A DNA stretch of 64,000 nt. It comes from an uncultured Lachnospiraceae bacterium. Its GTDB lineage: Bacteria; Bacillota; Clostridia; Lachnospirales; Lachnospiraceae. Position numbers and translations under genes: made by a program. This document shows positions 60,689 to 64,000 of this stretch, in pieces; position 1 is the stretch's first letter; every line of letters begins with the position of its first letter. Location: contig CACWKX010000016.1 of NCBI GenBank assembly GCA_902761585.1, forward strand, positions 1 to 64,000, written 5' to 3'. The notes under the pieces were generated by a model. That model worked only from the letters and a program-made list of their open reading frames with translations, was not told the DNA's origin and ran no database searches.

Positions 60689-61624
60689 ATGGACTACACG
60701 ATTGAAAGCAGGGAAGGGTTGAAGGTAACAGTGTCTGATCTCGGAGCCGAGATGATCGGAATTCGTCTTGAGGAAACCGAATATCTCTGGCAGGCAAATC
60801 CCGCATACTGGAATGAACACGCACCGGTTCTGTTTCCTTATGTAGGAAGACTGACAGACGGAAAGTACAGAATTGGAAACCGTGAATATCAGATGAAGAT
60901 ACACGGATTCGCCTCCCTCTCAACATTTGAAGCGGAGAAGCGGTCTGGAAGCTGCATCGCCTTCACGCTGAAAGACAGCCCGGAGACGATGATGATGTAT
61001 CCGTTCCGGTTCCTGTTCAGGGTGATCTATACGGTCGAGGGCCATAGCCTGAAGATCCGGTATGAAGTCGAGAACCCGGGACAGGCTTCTGCAGAAGACA
61101 TATTAGGCGGATCGTCCATCCCTCAGTCTTCCGGCACATCGGAGGGTATGCTATATTTCGGAATCGGCGGACACCCGGGCCTGAATGTGCCGCTTGAGGA
61201 TGGTCTTTCGTTCGACGATTATTACCTGGAGTTCGGTGACCGCTGCGATTCAGAGCGGATTCAGTTTACACCGGCCTGTTTTCTCGCAGGCAGACAGGAT
61301 CCCTTCGTGCTGGAGGATGGACGGATCCTGCGGCTCCGGCACAGCCTGTTTGACGAGGATGCAATTGTCCTCCAGAATATGGCAGATTCCGTATCGATCC
61401 GCTCCGACAAGGGCCAAAGAAGCGTGACCGTGAGGTATCCGGGACTTCCCTATCTTGGAATTTGGCACATGCCAAAGACCGATGCGCCGTATGTGGCCAT
61501 CGAACCATGGGGCAGCCTCCCATCCAGACAAGACGTTGTAGAAGATCTTCGCTTCAAGCCGGATCTGATCCGGCTTGAGAACGGTGGCAGATGGAACACC
61601 GAATGGAGCATCACCGTATCCTGA
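60689..61624 (+). CDS. Aldose 1-epimerase family protein
   Basis: A 311-residue member of the galactose mutarotase-like superfamily, acting on sugar anomers. PYVGRLTDGKYRIGNREY, MKIHGFAS with the active His, GIGGHPGLNVPL and the late WGSLPS motif fit the LacX-type branch. About residues 125-145 contain a short Ser-rich insertion. AGGAGG precedes the ATG at 60689. Substrate not determined. Confidence 0.9.
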   Translation: MDYTIESREGLKVTVSDLGAEMIGIRLEETEYLWQANPAYWNEHAPVLFPYVGRLTDGKYRIGNREYQMKIHGFASLSTFEAEKRSGSCIAFTLKDSPETMMMYPFRFLFRVIYTVEGHSLKIRYEVENPGQASAEDILGGSSIPQSSGTSEGMLYFGIGGHPGLNVPLEDGLSFDDYYLEFGDRCDSERIQFTPACFLAGRQDPFVLEDGRILRLRHSLFDEDAIVLQNMADSVSIRSDKGQRSVTVRYPGLPYLGIWHMPKTDAPYVAIEPWGSLPSRQDVVEDLRFKPDLIRLENGGRWNTEWSITVS

Positions 61625-61775
61625 TCGCCGCACCAGATCCAGGTCCTTTCCTTGTTTAAATGTGTTATACTGTTCTTGTTCAATCATTTCCGCTTCAGCA
61701 TGCCACGAGACAAGGATGCTCCTGTGGCTGCCGATGGGCAGATTACACGCAGAACAAAAAGAGGGAGGTGTGCAC

Positions 61776-62420
61776 ATGAAAAACTACGTCAAGATCCAGT
61801 CAGCCAGATATCCGGATGTCATTCTCAGAGCGGTGCCGGGACACTTCATCACGCCACACGCACACGTGAATTACTACCTTGACTTCACACCGCTGAAATT
61901 CCGCTCCAGCGAAGCGCACGCAGCAGCGAAGGCGCTCAGCAGCGTCCATTATTTCTCAACGCCCGTCGACACAATCATCGCGCTGGAGGGCACGGAGATC
62001 ATCGCTGGCTACCTGGCGGACGAACTGACGCAGGCAGGCGTCTTGTGCAAGAATGCGCACAAGTCCATCTACGTCATCCCGCCGGAATATTCCTCCGAGG
62101 GACAGCTGATCTTCCGGGACAGCCTGCTGCCCTGGATCAAGGAGAAGAATGTCCTGCTCCTGTTCTCCGCCATCACCACCGGTTCCAACGCTGCCCAGGC
62201 CATCGAGTCCCTGCGCTACTACGGTGCATCGATCACCGGAATATCGGCGCTCTTCTCCCTCGCGACAAGCATCGCGGGGATGACCATCTATTCGATCTTC
62301 AGTCAGCAGGATCTTCCGGACTACAAGGCTTTCAGCGCAGACAGATGTGGCCTCTGTGAATCGAGGAAACCTGTCGATGCGATCTGCAACGGATTCGGCT
62401 ACACCATGCTGAAGGCATAA
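61776..62420 (+). CDS. Phosphoribosyltransferase-like protein with altered PRPP motif
   Basis: A 214-residue protein resembling type I phosphoribosyltransferases, especially orotate-type paralogs of Clostridia. TIIALEGTEIIAGYLADEL fits the PPi loop region and NVLLLFSAITTGSNA the PRPP motif, but the two acidic residues normally before the TTG are Ser-Ala. A CGLCES pair near the C-terminus is extra. Catalysis may therefore be lost or changed; a regulatory or binding role is possible. GGGAGGTG precedes the ATG. Confidence 0.75.
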   Translation: MKNYVKIQSARYPDVILRAVPGHFITPHAHVNYYLDFTPLKFRSSEAHAAAKALSSVHYFSTPVDTIIALEGTEIIAGYLADELTQAGVLCKNAHKSIYVIPPEYSSEGQLIFRDSLLPWIKEKNVLLLFSAITTGSNAAQAIESLRYYGASITGISALFSLATSIAGMTIYSIFSQQDLPDYKAFSADRCGLCESRKPVDAICNGFGYTMLKA

Positions 62421-62491
62421 GCAGCAGACTGAACTGACTGAAGCATTCAACTGAAACAACAAACAGAAACTCAATAAGGGAGGTGTATCAA

Positions 62492-63154
62492 TTGACTTAC
62501 ACATATTCGTTCCGCCCTGTCCGACCGGAGGAGGGAGACCAGATCGCTTTCATCGAGCAGGTCTGCTTCAGCCCCGCGACAGCACTCAGCCCCGAAACCA
62601 TGAAAGCAAGGGCGGCGGAATTACCGGATATGTTTCTTGCGGCAATCGCACATCCTGACGTGCCCGCCGGCATACCAGCCGGTCTGGGCAGTCAGAAGGC
62701 GGCAAGCCGGGACAGCTGTCCTATGCAGCAGACGGATGGCCGCCAGGATGCATGCACGAACATCAAGCCCGCGTCCGTCTCAGGCGTGAAAGCTGTCTCT
62801 CCGGATGACTCGCATGACCAGATCGCAGGCTACATCACCATGCTGATGACAGATGAAGAGCATTTCCGGGATGCTTTCTTTGAGGATCCTTCTCTTCACC
62901 AGCCGAATGGCGCCAACGTCATGCTGCTTGGCCTCGAGGTGCTCCCGTCCTTCCGCCATCAGGGGCTTGCTGCCGAGCTTCTGAACCGTACCATCCGTCA
63001 GGCAGAGAAGGAAGGGCGCCGGAAGCTGGTCCTGACCTGCCGCGATGATAAGATTGCGATGTATGAAAAATTCGGCTTTCAGCTGTGCGGCATCTCAAAG
63101 TCCACGCTGGGCGGTGTGACCTGGTACGAGATGGAGCACAGACTGCTGAAATAA
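62492..63154 (+). CDS. GNAT-family acetyltransferase (TTG start)
   Basis: A 220-residue acyl-CoA-dependent N-acetyltransferase. The acetyl-CoA loop RHQGLAAELLNR and the strand RKLVLTCRD followed by YEKFGFQLCG define the fold. Residues about 50-105 are an unusual low-complexity insertion between the first helices and the core sheet. TTG at 62492 has AAGGGAGG 8 bases upstream; a GTG at 62483 lies inside the site. Substrate unknown. Confidence 0.85.
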   Translation: MTYTYSFRPVRPEEGDQIAFIEQVCFSPATALSPETMKARAAELPDMFLAAIAHPDVPAGIPAGLGSQKAASRDSCPMQQTDGRQDACTNIKPASVSGVKAVSPDDSHDQIAGYITMLMTDEEHFRDAFFEDPSLHQPNGANVMLLGLEVLPSFRHQGLAAELLNRTIRQAEKEGRRKLVLTCRDDKIAMYEKFGFQLCGISKSTLGGVTWYEMEHRLLK

Positions 63155-63195
63155 CCGGCAGACTGAGGAATCTGAAGAATTTTAATGGTCATCGC

Positions 63196-63228
63196 ATTGT
63201 TAACCTTTTCCCTATTATAGGTTGACAT
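63196..63228. promoter_or_regulatory. BirA-type biotin operator
   Basis: TTGTTAACC (63197-63205), 14 bases, GGTTGACA (63220-63227): the bipartite BirA operator with its typical spacing. The right half contains the -35 hexamer of the bioY promoter, so repressor binding would block RNA polymerase. Confidence 0.9.
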
Positions 63229-63250
63229 TGTGAATCTCTCATCTTACAAT
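63222..63250 (+). promoter_or_regulatory. Promoter of bioY
   Basis: TTGACA (63222-63227), 17 bases, TACAAT (63245-63250). Confidence 0.88.
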
Positions 63251-63341
63251 ACACACTGTGCTGTATAACTCGGCGGCGGCAGGTCTGATATGTCAACAGG
63301 GTCCTGCTGCCGATGATCGAATTCAGATGAGGGAATTTTCT

Positions 63342-63932
63342 ATGGAAAACACAACTTCAACGCGCATCTTTCACTTGGAAGGCAGCTCGAAATCCGCGCG
63401 CCGCACAGGCGTTCAGGAGCTCTGCAGAATTGCCCTTTTCACAGCCCTGATCGCCGTCTGTTCACAGTTCTCGATCCCGCTTCCGGGCGGCGTCCCGATG
63501 ACGCTCCAGACGCTCATCATCCCGATTGCCGGTATTGTCCTCGGTGCCAGGGGCGGCACCATCGCAACCATCGTGTACCTGCTCCTCGGTGCAGTCGGTC
63601 TTCCGGTATTCGCAGGCTTTTCAGGCGGCCTCGACAAGCTGGTCGGCATGACCGGCGGATTTCTCATTTCCTTCCCGCTGATCGCCTGGTTTGGCGGCAT
63701 GTTCAGCAAAAACAATAAGTATCTGAAAACCGTCCTCGGCATTGCGATTGGCTCTGCACTGAACTACGTCGTTGGTTCCATCATGTTCATGGCGCTGACC
63801 GGAATGAATCTGAAGGCAACACTGGCAGCCTGCGTCATCCCCTTCATTCCGACGGCGATCATCAAGGTTATTCTGGCGGCATACCTTGGGATTCTGCTGA
63901 AGAAGACCCTGACGAAAGCGCATCTGCTGTGA
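63342..63932 (+). CDS. bioY: Biotin transporter BioY
   Basis: A 196-residue ECF-type substrate-binding membrane protein for biotin with six helices. LPGGVPMTLQTLIIPIAG, LGARGGTIATIVYLLLGAVG and GGFLISFP are family motifs. The ATG at 63342 follows AGGGA; a longer frame to 63258 begins at the transcription start and lacks a site. Energising ECF genes (EcfA/EcfT) are not adjacent, so it would use shared modules. Control by BirA is indicated by the operator upstream. Confidence 0.95.
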   Translation: MENTTSTRIFHLEGSSKSARRTGVQELCRIALFTALIAVCSQFSIPLPGGVPMTLQTLIIPIAGIVLGARGGTIATIVYLLLGAVGLPVFAGFSGGLDKLVGMTGGFLISFPLIAWFGGMFSKNNKYLKTVLGIAIGSALNYVVGSIMFMALTGMNLKATLAACVIPFIPTAIIKVILAAYLGILLKKTLTKAHLL

Positions 63933-64000
63933 TCGCGCCAATTCCACTCCGTCCGCACCACCTGCTCTGTACACAGGGCTACAGCGGACATGGCTACAGC

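Noticed and set aside
61552-61578. Palindrome CAAGCCGGATCTGATCCGGCTTG near the end of the epimerase gene
   Set aside because: It is within the coding sequence, has no T-run and lies 45 bases before the stop; not called a terminator.
1-64000. CRISPR arrays, prophage, insertion sequences or rRNA genes
   Set aside because: No regularly spaced repeats, transposase, integrase, phage structural genes or rRNA segments were found; only two tRNAs and local repeats are present.

Overview
The window looks like chromosomal DNA of a GC-rich member of the Clostridia, most likely a Lachnospiraceae-type gut bacterium. The evidence is strong AGGAGG-type ribosome binding sites, TTGACA/TATAAT promoters, tRNA genes without an encoded CCA, and a Firmicute gene set (MutS2, YhaM, MecA, PerR with reverse rubrerythrin, DUF624, bifunctional-type BirA control of bioY). 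Nothing looks like a prophage, integrated plasmid or CRISPR array. The taxonomic call is inference.

Layout. 0-2.7 kb: thioredoxin/thioredoxin reductase, tRNA-Trp, a glutathione-peroxidase-like gene and tRNA-Val. 2.7-11 kb: a LacI regulator, MutS2, YhaM nuclease, a phosphatidylserine decarboxylase and an M18 aminopeptidase. 11.1-13.0 kb: an ammonium transporter fused to its own PII domain, preceded by an attenuator-like leader and followed by an unusual repeat-rich intergenic region. 13.3-21.1 kb (minus): a LacI-controlled sugar ABC transporter of the ribose type plus split dihydroxyacetone-kinase subunits DhaK and DhaL; two identical operator palindromes flank its promoter. 21.3-30.5 kb (minus): a complete sialic acid pathway (RpiR regulator, NanE, three-gene ABC importer, NanA, ROK kinase, NagB, NagA). 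Together these convert imported N-acetylneuraminate to fructose-6-phosphate. 30.7-38.7 kb: SGNH-type secreted protein, feruloyl-esterase-like hydrolase, sodium symporter, FliB-like protein, PerR-rubrerythrin and a potassium-dependent-type membrane pyrophosphatase.

38.8-48 kb is the least orderly part. It holds an AT-richer Ig-repeat surface protein broken by two indels at repeat borders, a frameshifted solute-binding protein, a GH172 (DUF2961) enzyme whose start still overlaps the stop of a deleted ABC permease, and a GH18/SH3 cell-wall-type hydrolase. 48.2-64 kb returns to ordinary genes: a small unknown protein, MecA, a DUF1858 protein, a 56-residue ferredoxin, glycogen phosphorylase behind a long type-2-like IleRS, KsgA, DUF624, Crp/Fnr, MscS, an aldose epimerase, a phosphoribosyltransferase-like protein, a GNAT protein and BioY under a clear biotin operator.

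No wholly new system stands out. The strongest leads are the Amt-PII fusion lacking the usual uridylylation tyrosine, the DhaK/DhaL plus ABC-importer cassette without DhaM, the broken Ig-repeat gene with 99-bp perfect repeats, and structured leaders upstream of ileS and hppA.
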